Positions 49,712 to 59,258 of a stretch of DNA of 64,000 nucleotides are shown here, in pieces. A program made the translations under genes and the position numbers. Position 1 is the first letter of the stretch. Each line of letters opens with the position of its first letter. The stretch comes from Saccharopolyspora erythraea NRRL 2338. Lineage in GTDB: Bacteria > Actinomycetota > Actinomycetes > Mycobacteriales > Pseudonocardiaceae. The notes beneath the pieces were generated by a model, which did no database searches, had not been told where the DNA came from, and saw nothing but the letters and a program-made list of their open reading frames with translations. The stretch lies in the NCBI RefSeq assembly GCF_000062885.1, contig NC_009142.1:5011584-5075583 (forward strand). Reading direction: 5' to 3'.

Positions 49712-51262
49712 GTGCGTATCGGCATCGACGTCGGGGGAACCAACACCGACGCGGTCCTGCTCGACGGGGCCCACGTGTTGGCAGCGGTGAAGGTGAGCAC
49801 CACGGAGGACGTGACCTCCGGCATCGTGTCCGCGATCGACGGACTGCAGCACCAGCACGCGTTCGACCCGGCCCAGGTGCAGGCCGTGATGATCGGTACG
49901 ACCCACTTCATCAACGCCCTGGTCGAGGCCCGGCGGCTCGCGCCGACCGCGGCGGTGCGGCTCAGCCTGCCCGCCGGCCGTTCGCTGCCGCCGATGGTGA
50001 GCTGGCCGGAGCGCCTGGTCGACGCGGTGGCCGGGCGCAGCTACCTGTGCCACGGCGGGCACGAGTTCGACGGCAGGCACATCTCCGACCTCGACGAGGA
50101 CGAGCTGCGCAAGGCCGCCGACGACATGGGCCGCGCCGGGACCCGCAGCGTCGCGATCACCTCTGTGTTCTCCCCGGTGAACCACGAGTTCGAGCAGCGC
50201 GCGGCGGAGATCATCGCCGCCGAGCTGCCGGACGTGGCGATCTCGCTGTCCCACGAGATCGGCCGGATCGGGCTGCTGGAGCGGGAGAACGCCACGATCA
50301 TCAACGCGGCCCTGCGGGAGCTGGCCGCCGGCATCGTGGACGGCCTGGCCAAGTCGGTCACCGGCGCGGGCATCACCGCCCCGCTGTACCTCAGCCAGAA
50401 CGACGGCACGCTCATGGACGTCGACTTCGCCCGCCGCTACCCCGTGGCCACCTTCGCCTCCGGGCCGACCAACTCGATGCGCGGTGCGGCGGTCCTGTCC
50501 GGTTTGGACACCTGCGCGGTGGTCGACGTCGGCGGCACCACCAGCGACGTGGGCGTGCTGAACCAGGGCTTCCCCCGGGAGGCGACGACCGCGGTCAGCG
50601 TCGCGGGTATCCGCACGAACTTCCGGATGCCCGACGTGCTCTCGATCGGCATCGGCGGCGGCAGCCTCGTGCTGGGCGAGCCGGCCGGGGTGGCGGTCGG
50701 GCCGGAGTCGGTGGGCTACCAGCTGACGTCGAGGGCGTTGGTGTTCGGCGGCGACACGCTGACCGCGACCGACATCGCGGTCGCCGCCGGGCGCGCCGAG
50801 ATCGGCGACGCGGACCGGGTCGGCCACCTCGAACCCGCGCTGGTCCGCGCCGCGATGGAGCGCATCGCCGCGGACGCCACCGACGCCGTCGAGCGGATGC
50901 GCACCTCGGCCGAGCCGTTGCCGGTCGTCGCCGTCGGCGGCGGTTCCATGCTGCTGCCCGACGAGATGTTCGAGCCCGGGGACGTGCGGCGCCCGGAGCA
51001 CTACGCGGTGGCCAACGCGATCGGGGCGGCGATCGCGCAGATCGGCGGCGAGGTCGACCGCGTCTACGCGATCGAGCCGGGACAGCGGGACACCGTGGTC
51101 GACGAGGCCAAGCAGGAGGCGCTGGACCGCGCGGTGGCCGCCGGGGCGTCCCCGTCGACCGTGGAGATCGTCGACTTCGACGAGGTGCCGATCCCCTACC
51201 TGCCGGGCAACGCGACCCGGATCCGCGCCAAAGCCGTCGGCGACCTGCAACTGGGCCGCTGA
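49712..51262 (+). CDS. Hydantoinase/oxoprolinase family protein (HyuA-like ATPase)
   Basis: 516 residues with the ASKHA nucleotide-binding start RIGIDVGGTNTDAVLLDG, GTTHFINALVE, the central ASGPTNSMRGAA and VVDVGGTTSDVG, and LSIGIGGGS. It is shorter than full HyuA (~680), typical of the group paired with DUF917 proteins; the pair probably opens or modifies a hydantoin-type ring with ATP. GTG 49712 follows AGGGGAG. Its stop overlaps the next start as TGATG. Confidence 0.9.
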   Translation: MRIGIDVGGTNTDAVLLDGAHVLAAVKVSTTEDVTSGIVSAIDGLQHQHAFDPAQVQAVMIGTTHFINALVEARRLAPTAAVRLSLPAGRSLPPMVSWPERLVDAVAGRSYLCHGGHEFDGRHISDLDEDELRKAADDMGRAGTRSVAITSVFSPVNHEFEQRAAEIIAAELPDVAISLSHEIGRIGLLERENATIINAALRELAAGIVDGLAKSVTGAGITAPLYLSQNDGTLMDVDFARRYPVATFASGPTNSMRGAAVLSGLDTCAVVDVGGTTSDVGVLNQGFPREATTAVSVAGIRTNFRMPDVLSIGIGGGSLVLGEPAGVAVGPESVGYQLTSRALVFGGDTLTATDIAVAAGRAEIGDADRVGHLEPALVRAAMERIAADATDAVERMRTSAEPLPVVAVGGGSMLLPDEMFEPGDVRRPEHYAVANAIGAAIAQIGGEVDRVYAIEPGQRDTVVDEAKQEALDRAVAAGASPSTVEIVDFDEVPIPYLPGNATRIRAKAVGDLQLGR

Positions 51263-51595
51263 TGCGCGAGATCACTCCGGACGACCTCGGCGACATCGCG
51301 CTGGGCGCGGCGATCCTGGGCACCGGCGGGGGCGGCGACCCCGCTGCTGCGGTTCCAGAACGAGCACCTCGTCGCCGAACGGGACGGCACCGTGCTCGCG
51401 TCCGTACCCGACCTGATCTGCGTCCTGGACTACGACGCCGGCGAAGCGGTGACCACCGAGTCCCTGCGCTACGGCCAGCGGGTCGCGGTCATCGCCGCAC
51501 CCGCCGACCCGCGCTGGCACAGCCCGGCCGGACTGGAGGTCGCGGGGCCGCGCTACTTCGGCTACGACATCGATCCGGTGCGGGTGACCCAGTGA
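51262..51595 (+). pseudogene. DUF917 gene collapsed by internal deletion
   Basis: The first 27 codons (REITPDDLGDIALGAAILG, GTGGGGDP) match the start of DUF917 proteins. Then the sequence jumps, in another frame, to the C-terminal ~85 residues (LLRFQNEHLVAERDG...VPDLICVLDYDAGEAVTTESLRYGQRV...FGYDIDPVRV). Compared with the intact paralogue next door, about 250 codons are missing and the joint near 51340 is out of frame. Start coupled to the previous stop, so this was the original second gene of the operon. Confidence 0.85.
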
Positions 51596-51605
51596 GGATG
51601 GCGCA

Positions 51606-52712
51606 GTGAGCTGGTTGCTGACCGAGGAACATCTGGAGGACCTCGCCCGCGGCGCCGCGGTGCTGGGCACCGGAGGCGGTGGCGACCCGTACGTCGGGCG
51701 GCTGCTGGTGCGGCAGGCGATCCGCGAGTGCGGGCCGGTCACCGTCCTCGACCCGGCCGAGGTCGACGACGAGGCACTGGTCATCCCGACCGCGCAGATG
51801 GGCGCGCCGACCGTGGTGTTCGAGAAGATCCCGAGCGGCGACGAGGCGCTGACGGCTCTGCGCGCGCTGGAACGGCACCTCGGGACGCGGGCGGCGGCGA
51901 CCATGCCGATCGAGTGCGGGGGCATCAACTCGATGATCCCGCTGGTCGTGGCCGCGCGCAGCGGCCTGCCGGTGGTCGACGCCGACGGGATGGGCCGGGC
52001 GTTCCCGGAACTGCAGATGGAGACCTTCGGCGTCTACGGGGTGACCGGTTCGCCGATGGCGGTCGCCGGAGAGCGCGGCGAGACGTCGGTCATCGACACC
52101 GGTGCGGACAACAAGCGCATGGAATGGCTGGCGCGCGGCATCACCATCCGGCTCGGCGGTGTCGCGCACATCGCCGAGTACTCGATGCGCGGCGCGGAGG
52201 TCAAGCGCACCGCCGTCCCGCGCACCCTCACGCTCGCGCACACCGTCGGCAGGGCGCTGCGCGAGGCGCGGGAACGCCAGGACGATCCGATCGCCCACCT
52301 CGGTGAGGTGCTGGCCGGGAGTCTGTACCAGCACCTGCGGGTGCTGTTCCGCGGCAAGATCTCCGACGTCGAACGGCGCACCGAAGCCGGGTTCGCCCGC
52401 GGCCGCGCCACGGCGAAGTCCTTCGACGGGCGGCACGAGCTGGATCTGGTGTTCCAGAACGAGCACCTGGTGGCACTCGTGGACGGCGAGGTGCGGTGCC
52501 TCGTGCCGGATCTGGTGTGCGTGCTGGAGTCCGAACAGGCCGAGCCGATCACCACCGAGTCCCTGCGCTACGGCCAGCGCGTCACGGTGGTCGGCATCTC
52601 CACCCCGGAGCTGATGCGCACCCCGCAGGCCCTGGCGGTCTTCGGGCCCGCGGCCTTCGGCCTCCGGCACGAATTCCGGCCAGTGGAGGCCCTGACCACC
52701 GCGGAGTCGTGA
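51606..52712 (+). CDS. DUF917 family protein, copy 2
   Basis: 368 residues with GAAVLGTGGGGDPYVGRLLV near residue 15-35, GGINSMIPLVVAARSGLPVVDADGMGRAFPELQM (~100-135) and VFQNEHLVAL...PDLVCVLESE...ITTESLRYGQRV at the end. DUF917 proteins occur with hydantoinase-like ATPases and NCS1 permeases; one group removes sulfur from S-methylthiohydantoin-type compounds, but the substrate here is not shown. GTG 51606 follows GAGG. Probably the working replacement for the collapsed copy. Confidence 0.9.
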   Translation: MSWLLTEEHLEDLARGAAVLGTGGGGDPYVGRLLVRQAIRECGPVTVLDPAEVDDEALVIPTAQMGAPTVVFEKIPSGDEALTALRALERHLGTRAAATMPIECGGINSMIPLVVAARSGLPVVDADGMGRAFPELQMETFGVYGVTGSPMAVAGERGETSVIDTGADNKRMEWLARGITIRLGGVAHIAEYSMRGAEVKRTAVPRTLTLAHTVGRALREARERQDDPIAHLGEVLAGSLYQHLRVLFRGKISDVERRTEAGFARGRATAKSFDGRHELDLVFQNEHLVALVDGEVRCLVPDLVCVLESEQAEPITTESLRYGQRVTVVGISTPELMRTPQALAVFGPAAFGLRHEFRPVEALTTAES

Positions 52713-52773
52713 AACGGCCTCGAATTGGCAACCCCGCGGCGCCGGCCGCGACGGATGCGGCAGGCTGTCCGGC

Positions 52774-53850
52774 ATGCGCATCGGGTTACCGGACGTGACC
52801 GCATTGGAACGCGGCGTGTCACTACTGGGCTCCGGCGGCGGTGGTGACACGGTCACCGCCGCCGCGCTGCTGCGGGAACAGCTCACCACCCAGCCCGGCG
52901 CGGTGCTCACCCCGGTCTCCGACCTGCCCGCCGACGCACTGGTGGTGCCGGTCGGAGTGATGGGAGCGACCCCGGTGTTCTCCGAGAAACTGCCCGTCGG
53001 CAACGAGATCCGCGCCGCCGTCCGCGCGATCGAGCACTGGACCAGGGCCTCCATCGACGCGCTCGTCTCCATCGAGGTCGGTGGCCTGAACGGGATCATG
53101 CCGCTGGTCGCGGCGCTCGACCTCGAACTTCCCCTCGTCGACGCGGACCTGTGCGGCCGGGCCCTGCCGCGCCTGGACCAGTTCTCGGTGGCCGCCGCGG
53201 GCAACGGCCTCGCCCCGGCCGCGCTCGCCTCCAGCGGCCAGACCCTCGTCATCGCCGAGGCGTCCTCGGTCGAAGTCGAACGAACCGCCCGCTCCGTGCT
53301 CTCCTCCGCCGGCGGCTGGGCGGCGCTGGCGCTGGCGCCCATCCCGGCGCGGGAGCTGCCGGAGTGCGCGATCGTCGGCACGGTCGGCGCCGCGCTCGCG
53401 CTGGGCGAGCGAGCGCTCGCCATCGGGGAATGCCCGGAAGGCGACGCGCTCGCCGCCGCCACGGGTGGCCGGGTGCTCGGCCTGGGCCGCGTCGTGGAGG
53501 TCTCCCGGCGCCCCGGACCCGGCGAACACGGCCGCGCCGGTTTCGGCCGCGGCAGTGCGACCGTCCGGGACCACCGCACCGGATCGTTGCTGAGACTGGA
53601 GATGGAGAACGAGTATCTCCTGGCGATGCACGACGGCGACCCGGTGGCGTCCACACCGGACCTCCTGGCCGTGCTGGACCGCCGGACGTGCGTGCCGATC
53701 CCGTGCGACACCATCCGCGCCGGCGCCGACGTGGCGGTCCTGCAACTGCCCGCACCCGGCTTCTGGACCGACCCGCGGAGGTTGCCGCTCCTGGCGCCGA
53801 GGGCCTTCGGCATCGACTGCGACCCGATCCTGCTGGAGGGGACACGATGA
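52774..53850 (+). CDS. DUF917 family protein, copy 3
   Basis: 358 residues. The same framework is more divergent: GVSLLGSGGGGDTVTAAALL, GGLNGIMPLVAALDLELPLVDADLCGRALPRL, and the terminal MENEYLLAM...TPDLLAVLDRRTCVPIPCDTIRAGADVAVLQLPAPGFW. It lies 61 bases after copy 2, and its stop overlaps pucR (ATGA). Sequence distance suggests a different substrate or partner-subunit role. Confidence 0.88.
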   Translation: MRIGLPDVTALERGVSLLGSGGGGDTVTAAALLREQLTTQPGAVLTPVSDLPADALVVPVGVMGATPVFSEKLPVGNEIRAAVRAIEHWTRASIDALVSIEVGGLNGIMPLVAALDLELPLVDADLCGRALPRLDQFSVAAAGNGLAPAALASSGQTLVIAEASSVEVERTARSVLSSAGGWAALALAPIPARELPECAIVGTVGAALALGERALAIGECPEGDALAAATGGRVLGLGRVVEVSRRPGPGEHGRAGFGRGSATVRDHRTGSLLRLEMENEYLLAMHDGDPVASTPDLLAVLDRRTCVPIPCDTIRAGADVAVLQLPAPGFWTDPRRLPLLAPRAFGIDCDPILLEGTR

Positions 53851-55358
53851 GCAGCGTGCGCGACCTGCTGGCCCTGCCGGAGTGGCGGGAGTCCGTGCGG
53901 GTGCTGGCCGGGGCCGACAAGCTCGACTCGGCGGTCCGCGCGGTGCGGCCGATGCGAGCGGAGCGCTCGATCGAGCCCGGCGAGCTCGCGGTCGTCGTGG
54001 AGCCGGTCTCCGCGGGCGACTGGCGCATCGACGCCCTGCTGCGCCAGGTCGCCGACGGCAGTGGAGTCGGCGTCCTGCTCCCGGACACCGGAGTGCTGGC
54101 CGGCACGCGCCTGCTCGGCGACCGCCTCGGCGTACCGCTGCTGGTCGCCGAGGTGCCGTCGCTCGACCTGCTGATCGCGGCCCGGCTGTTGCTGGCCGCT
54201 CCAGGGCTCGATCGCGCGAACCTGCTGATGGCCATCCACGACGCGGTCGGCGACCAGGTCCGCCCCCCGGAGGACGTGGTCGCCGCGCTGCGCGAGGTGT
54301 TCGCCGCGCCCGTCGCGCTGCTCGACGACCTCGGCGTCCCGCTCTCGGGGGACCTCATGGCGACCGACGAGGTGCGGGTGGACGAACCGGTGCCGCAGCG
54401 GATCGCCTTCGACGGCGGCGTGCTGTTCGCTCACCCGGTGCGGATGCCCGACACCCCGCGGCCGACGTTGTGGCTGGCCACCGAGCTGCGCGGCACGGGC
54501 ACCGCGCGGGCCGCGGCGATGCCGCCCGCGCTCGCGGTGGCCGCGGGCACGGTGCAGCGGTGGCTGCTGGCGAACCGCGTGCGGCTCGAGCGCGACGCCC
54601 GGTCCCGCGCCGCGCTGCTGAGCGACATCCTGCGGCACGACACCGAACCCACCGCCGACCTGCGCCGGCGCGCCGCGGACGCGGGCTGGCGGCTCGGCGG
54701 CTGGCACGTCGGCGTCCGCATCGGCACCCAGTCCGGTGTCGACACCGTGGCCCGCGGCCAGGAGGCCCGGCGGGCGCTGCGGGTGGGAGGCAGCGACGCC
54801 GTCGTCGTGGAGCACGGTGACGGCTGGACCGCCTGGTTCACCTTCGACCAGGAGCCGACCTCCGAAGAGGTGCGCACGCTGGCCGCCCAGCTCCGCGACG
54901 CGCACCGCGACTTGCAGCGCACCATGGACGCGCACATGGGCGTCGGCCGGCCGCATCCCCACGCCGACGGCCTGGCGGACACCATCGCCGAGGCGACCGA
55001 CGCCGCCCGGATGGCCCTGACCCGCCCGGAGTCGGGCCGGTTCCTGCACGTCGACCAGCTCGGCATGGCGCAGCTGCTGCTGGAGTGGACCCGCACCGAC
55101 ACCTTCGAGCCAGCGGCCCGCGCGCTGATCGGCCCGCTGCGCGACCAGCCGGGCGACCTGGTGCGCACGCTGATGGCGTATCTGGACTCGGAGTCGTCGA
55201 TCGCCGAGACCGCCGCGGTGCTGGGCGTGCACCGCAACACGATCGCGCCGCGCATCGAGCGGATCGAGCGCCTGCTCTCGGTGGACCTCAAGCACCGCGA
55301 CGAACGTCTCGCGCTGCACCTGGCGTGCCGCGCCGTGACGCTCGCCGAGGGCGCATGA
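53847..55358 (+). CDS. PucR-family regulator
   Basis: 503 residues: N-terminal PucR-like domain (VRDLLALPEWRESVRVLAGADKLDSAVRAVRPM), a central GGDEF-like/CdaR part and the C-terminal HTH_30 (LMAYLDSESSIAETAAVLGVHRNTIAPRIERIERLL). Such proteins activate purine and amino-acid catabolism genes on sensing substrate. Here translation is coupled to DUF917 copy 3, so it most likely controls its own operon. Confidence 0.92.
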   Translation: MSSVRDLLALPEWRESVRVLAGADKLDSAVRAVRPMRAERSIEPGELAVVVEPVSAGDWRIDALLRQVADGSGVGVLLPDTGVLAGTRLLGDRLGVPLLVAEVPSLDLLIAARLLLAAPGLDRANLLMAIHDAVGDQVRPPEDVVAALREVFAAPVALLDDLGVPLSGDLMATDEVRVDEPVPQRIAFDGGVLFAHPVRMPDTPRPTLWLATELRGTGTARAAAMPPALAVAAGTVQRWLLANRVRLERDARSRAALLSDILRHDTEPTADLRRRAADAGWRLGGWHVGVRIGTQSGVDTVARGQEARRALRVGGSDAVVVEHGDGWTAWFTFDQEPTSEEVRTLAAQLRDAHRDLQRTMDAHMGVGRPHPHADGLADTIAEATDAARMALTRPESGRFLHVDQLGMAQLLLEWTRTDTFEPAARALIGPLRDQPGDLVRTLMAYLDSESSIAETAAVLGVHRNTIAPRIERIERLLSVDLKHRDERLALHLACRAVTLAEGA

Positions 55359-55530
55359 ACCACCAGTCCACAGCGGACACCTCTGGGCCGCTGTGACCGC
55401 TGCGGCCGTCACGCCTTCACCCGGACCGCCGGCTCAGCGCTTGAGTTCGGCTTCGATCGCAGCCCGCAGCCCCTCGTAGGCGGGTGGGGGCTGCAACCGC
55501 TGGCGTTGACCACAGCGCTGAGCTCCGTGA

Positions 55531-55556
55531 CCTAACAGTTCAATGAGCGTTAGTAT
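55531..55556 (+). promoter_or_regulatory. ArsR operator and -10 box
   Basis: CTAAC-N12-GTTAG (55532-55553) is an inverted repeat that overlaps the -10 TAGTAT (55551-55556). The GTG at 55563 is six bases past the -10, so the transcript is probably leaderless and blocked when ArsR binds. Confidence 0.6.
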
Positions 55557-55562
55557 GTTGAT

Positions 55563-55952
55563 GTGACTGTGGAACGTGACGACGGCTGCGACCTGCTGTG
55601 CCTCGACCTCCCCCACGCCGAGGAGATCAGGACCGGCCTGCCTGGGCTCGCGGTCGTGGAACCGGCGGCGGCAGCGGCGCGCGCCCTGGGCGACCCGACA
55701 CGCCTGACCGTCGCCGCCGCCCTGCACACCGGCGGTGAGCAGTGCGTCTGCGACGTGTCCTGGGTCGTGGGCCACGCCAAGAACCTGGTGTCGCACCACC
55801 TGCGGCAGCTCAAGGCCGCAGGGCTCGTGACCTCCCGCAGGGACGGGAAGCTGGTGATGTACGAGCTGACCGAGCAGGGGCGCGCGCTGACGGCCGCTGT
55901 GCTCGGCCTGTCCGCGGATGCGGCTACCGCCGATCCGGGCCGGGAGGGCTGA
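55563..55952 (+). CDS. ArsR/SmtB-family metal sensor (CmtR-like)
   Basis: 129 residues: ARALGDPTRLTVAAALHTGGEQCVCDVSWVVGHAKNLVSHHLRQLKAAGLVTSRRDG. The CVCD at the recognition-helix start and the N-terminal cysteines (CDLLCLD) resemble CmtR-type Cd/Pb sensors. It would repress itself and the ATPase gene 4 bases downstream until metal is bound. Confidence 0.92.
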   Translation: MTVERDDGCDLLCLDLPHAEEIRTGLPGLAVVEPAAAAARALGDPTRLTVAAALHTGGEQCVCDVSWVVGHAKNLVSHHLRQLKAAGLVTSRRDGKLVMYELTEQGRALTAAVLGLSADAATADPGREG

Positions 55953-55956
55953 GCCG

Positions 55957-57963
55957 ATGAGCGCTGAGTGCTGCGGCCCCGCCGAAGCCGGTCCATCGCA
56001 GGAACACAGCCGCGGTGAGCAGAGCGCGGAGCGGTTGTGGCAGGTTCGCGAGCTGCGCCTGGCCGCCGTGGCGGCCGTGCTGCTCACCGCGGGGTGGCTG
56101 ATCGGGCTGGCGGGCGCCGAACTGGCCGGTGTCGGTTTCGAGCTGGCCGCCGCCGTGGCCGGCGCCGCGACGTTCGTTCCGGGCGCGTTGCGCAACCTGC
56201 TGCGTCGCCGGGTCGGTGTCGGCACGTTGATGACCATCGCGGCCGTGGGCGCGGTGGCGCTCGGCCAGTTCGCCGAGGCGGCCCTGCTCGGAGTGCTGTT
56301 CTCCATCGCCGAAGGGATGGAGCACTACGCGATCGCCCGCACCCGGCGCGGACTCCGGGCGCTGCTGGCTCTGGTCCCGCCCACCGCCACGGTCCTACGT
56401 GACGGAGCCGAACAGCAGGTCTCCCCAGACTTCCTCGCGGTGGGCGACCTGATGGTGCTGCGCCCTGGTGAGCGTGCCGCCACCGACGGCGTGATCCGCT
56501 CGGGCCGCACCAGCCTCGACCTCTCGGCGATCACCGGTGAATCCGTCCCGGTCGAGGCCGGTCCCGGCGAGACCGTGCACGCCGGTGCGATCAACGGCGG
56601 CGGCGCCGTCGAGGTCGAGGTGACCGCACCGGCCTCGGATTCCTCGCTGGCGCGGATCGTGCACATCGTCGAGGAGGCCCAGGACCGCAAGGGCCGCGGG
56701 CAGCGGCTCGCCGACCGCATCGCGCGCCCGCTGGTGCCCGGCATCATGGTGCTCGCTGTCCTGATCGCCGCGCTCGGGCCGGTCCTGGGCGAGCCGCTGG
56801 TCTGGATCGAACGCGCGCTCGTCGTGCTCGTGGCCGCCTCCCCCTGCGCGCTGGCGATCTCCGTCCCGCTGACGGTCGTCGCGGCGGTCGGCGCGGCCAG
56901 CCGCACCGGCGCGCTGGTCAAGGGCGGGGCGGCGCTGGAAGAGCTCGGACGCGTCAGCACCGTGGCGGTGGACAAGACCGGCACCCTCACCCGCAACGAG
57001 CCGCAGGTCGTGGCCACCATCGCGGCCGACGGCACCACCGACGCCGAGGTGCTGCGCATCGCCGCCGCGCTGGAAGCGCGCAGCGAACACCCGCTGTCCC
57101 GGGCGATCCTGTCGGCCACCGACTCCCCCGCCCCCGCCGACGAGGTCACCGCCGTGCCCGGCCACGGACTCCGCGGACACCTCGAAGGCGTTGCGCTGCG
57201 GCTCGGCAAGCCCGGCTGGATCGACCCCGGGCCGCTCACCGACGACGTCACCCGCTGGCAGCAGCAAGGCGCCACTGTCGTGCTCGTCGAACGCGACAGC
57301 ACCGTGCTCGGAGCGGTCGCGGTCCGCGACGAACTCCGCGACGAAGCACCCGAAACCATCCGCCGGCTGCGCGCACTGGGAATCAGCACGGCGATGCTCA
57401 CCGGCGACAACACCCGCACCGCCACCGCACTGGCGCGGCAGGCCGGGATCGACACCGTCCACGCGGAGCTGCTCCCCGAAGACAAGGCCGGACTGCTCGA
57501 GAGGCTGAGCAACGGCCGCAAGATCGCCATGGTCGGCGACGGCATCAACGACGCACCCGCCCTGGCCACCGCCGACGTCGGCATCGCCATGGGCGCCATG
57601 GGCACCGACGTCGCGATCGAGACGGCCGACGTCGCGCTGATGGGCGAAGACCTGCGCCACCTCCCGCAAGTCCTCGCCCACGCCCGCCATGCGCGCGCCG
57701 TGATGCTGCAGAACATCGGGCTCTCGATGGCGATCATCGCCGTGCTGATCCCCCTGGCCGCCGCCGGCGTCCTGGGCCTGGCCACCGTCGTGTTCGTGCA
57801 CGAACTCGCCGAAGTCCTCGTCATCGGCAACGCCATCCGCGCCGCCCGCACCCGGCCGCTGCCCGGCACCACGCCAGTGGCGCCGCCCCACGACCAGCAA
57901 CCGTCCATTGTGGGCAAGCCCAGTAGCCGTCCGGACAGCGACGGGTGCTGCGACGCCTGCTGA
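55957..57963 (+). CDS. P1B-type heavy-metal ATPase with SPC metal motif
   Basis: 668 residues. Phosphorylation site Asp339 (DKTGTLTRN), TGES, and GDGINDAPALATADVGIAMG. The membrane metal motif is Ser295-Pro296-Cys297 instead of CPC, with a HELAE motif in the last membrane region (VFVHELAEVLVIGNA). SPC/HEG-type pumps belong to the P1B-4 group (Co, Zn, Cd or Fe). There is no N-terminal metal-binding domain, but the two ends carry cysteine pairs (ECC near the start, CCDAC at the end). RBS-linked to arsR; probable efflux of the metal sensed by it. Confidence 0.92.
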   Translation: MSAECCGPAEAGPSQEHSRGEQSAERLWQVRELRLAAVAAVLLTAGWLIGLAGAELAGVGFELAAAVAGAATFVPGALRNLLRRRVGVGTLMTIAAVGAVALGQFAEAALLGVLFSIAEGMEHYAIARTRRGLRALLALVPPTATVLRDGAEQQVSPDFLAVGDLMVLRPGERAATDGVIRSGRTSLDLSAITGESVPVEAGPGETVHAGAINGGGAVEVEVTAPASDSSLARIVHIVEEAQDRKGRGQRLADRIARPLVPGIMVLAVLIAALGPVLGEPLVWIERALVVLVAASPCALAISVPLTVVAAVGAASRTGALVKGGAALEELGRVSTVAVDKTGTLTRNEPQVVATIAADGTTDAEVLRIAAALEARSEHPLSRAILSATDSPAPADEVTAVPGHGLRGHLEGVALRLGKPGWIDPGPLTDDVTRWQQQGATVVLVERDSTVLGAVAVRDELRDEAPETIRRLRALGISTAMLTGDNTRTATALARQAGIDTVHAELLPEDKAGLLERLSNGRKIAMVGDGINDAPALATADVGIAMGAMGTDVAIETADVALMGEDLRHLPQVLAHARHARAVMLQNIGLSMAIIAVLIPLAAAGVLGLATVVFVHELAEVLVIGNAIRAARTRPLPGTTPVAPPHDQQPSIVGKPSSRPDSDGCCDAC

Positions 57964-58162
57964 GCACCGGCGGCGTCCGTCGGCAACCCGTTCAGGCCAT
58001 CAGGCTGACCCGGGACGTCGTGCCGGAGCGTGGTGCGGGATCAGGCTCAGTGGGCGTGGCTTCCCCGCCGGACAAACAATTCTGCCGGCGACGCAAGTCA
58101 CCGGGTCTGCCCGGGGATGAAGGGACGCGGCATGGCCACGGCGACTTCACCGTCACTCCGAA

Positions 58163-59133
58163 CTACACGGCGAGAGGCCGATCCACCTCGAGCTGGTCGT
58201 GTTCGATGAGCCAGCGAACGGACTCGAGCACGGCGGGCCCGGGCTCGTACGTGGGCGAATACCCGAGTAGCGACTTGGCTTTCTCGATCGTGAGGCAGTG
58301 ACTGCGGTAGAGGTGTTCCCAGCTCACCTGCGCGTGCTCGTCGGTCGTGGTCGCGCGGAATTGCTCCCACGACACGCTCTCCAGCGAAGCCTCCTGCCCG
58401 AACCAGCTCGCTGCTTCGTGCGCGAACCCGCGAACGTTCAGGGCCGTGGGGGCGACGACGTTGAAGTCCTCCCCACCTGCCATGTCACGATGCGCGATCG
58501 CCCTCTCGAAAGCCTGGGCCACATCATCGGCGTGAACGTGGTGCATGAGCTCGACACCGAGCCCGGGGATCCGCAGTGGCTGCCCGGCCGACAGCGTGCG
58601 CCAGACAGCGGGGTCGTAGTTGCCGGTCGGTCCGATCGGGGCCCATCCCGGACCGACGATGTGCCCGGGGTGCAGCGACGTCGTCACCACACCGCCGCCG
58701 GCGGTCTCGTCCTTCAGCATCCGCGCGATTCGGTCCTTCTGGATGCCGTAATCACCGAACGGTTCCGTCCCCGTCCCCTCCGCGATGGGCAGGCTGTTAC
58801 TCGGCCCGTAACGCCACAAGGAACCGCAGTGCAGCAGGTGGCCTACCTCTCCGCGAAGTCGTTCCACGAGAGCGACAGCGGACTCGAGGGTGAAGCACAC
58901 CAAGTCGACGACGACATCCGGACGCAGCCCCGCCACCCTGTCGCCGAAAACGCCCTCGGCGTCCTCCTGCTGACGATCCGCCACCACCTGCTGCACGTGC
59001 TGCCATTCAAGCGAGTCGACATAGCGGCCCGATTTCCCCGGCTGATGTTGAAAACCTCATGGCCCGCGCGAACCAGCCGCGGGATGAGGAAAGTGCCGAT
59101 GTGCCCGCTTCTCCCGACGACGACAACTCTCAT
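58163..59133 (-). pseudogene. NAD-dependent epimerase/dehydratase gene with single-base frameshift
   Basis: ATG 59133 (GAGGAG upstream) starts RVVVVGRSGHIGTFLIPRLVRAGHEV, a Rossmann NAD motif. After NISRG the protein continues only in another frame (KSGRYVDSLEWQHVQQVVADR...) to the stop at 58163, with GSLWRYGPS, YGIQKDRI and HPGHIVGPGW blocks. Adding one C to the CCCC run at 59036-59039 restores a full ~322-residue protein. Either a recent mutation in a homopolymer or a sequencing error. Confidence 0.85.
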
Positions 59134-59258
59134 ACCGCTCCTCTGATCAAATGGAATGCGACTTCCCACTCCGCTGCGGCGTCGTCCGCAGCTCGCGCTT
59201 CGGCCCCTGACGCGACTCGTGATTCGGCCCCCTGACCGCGACGACAACTTCGGATTAA

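Noticed and set aside
55434-55560. C-terminal end of a minus-strand gene (LQPPPAYEGLRAAIEAELKR)
   Set aside because: No upstream coding body; the frame runs into antisense of arsR.
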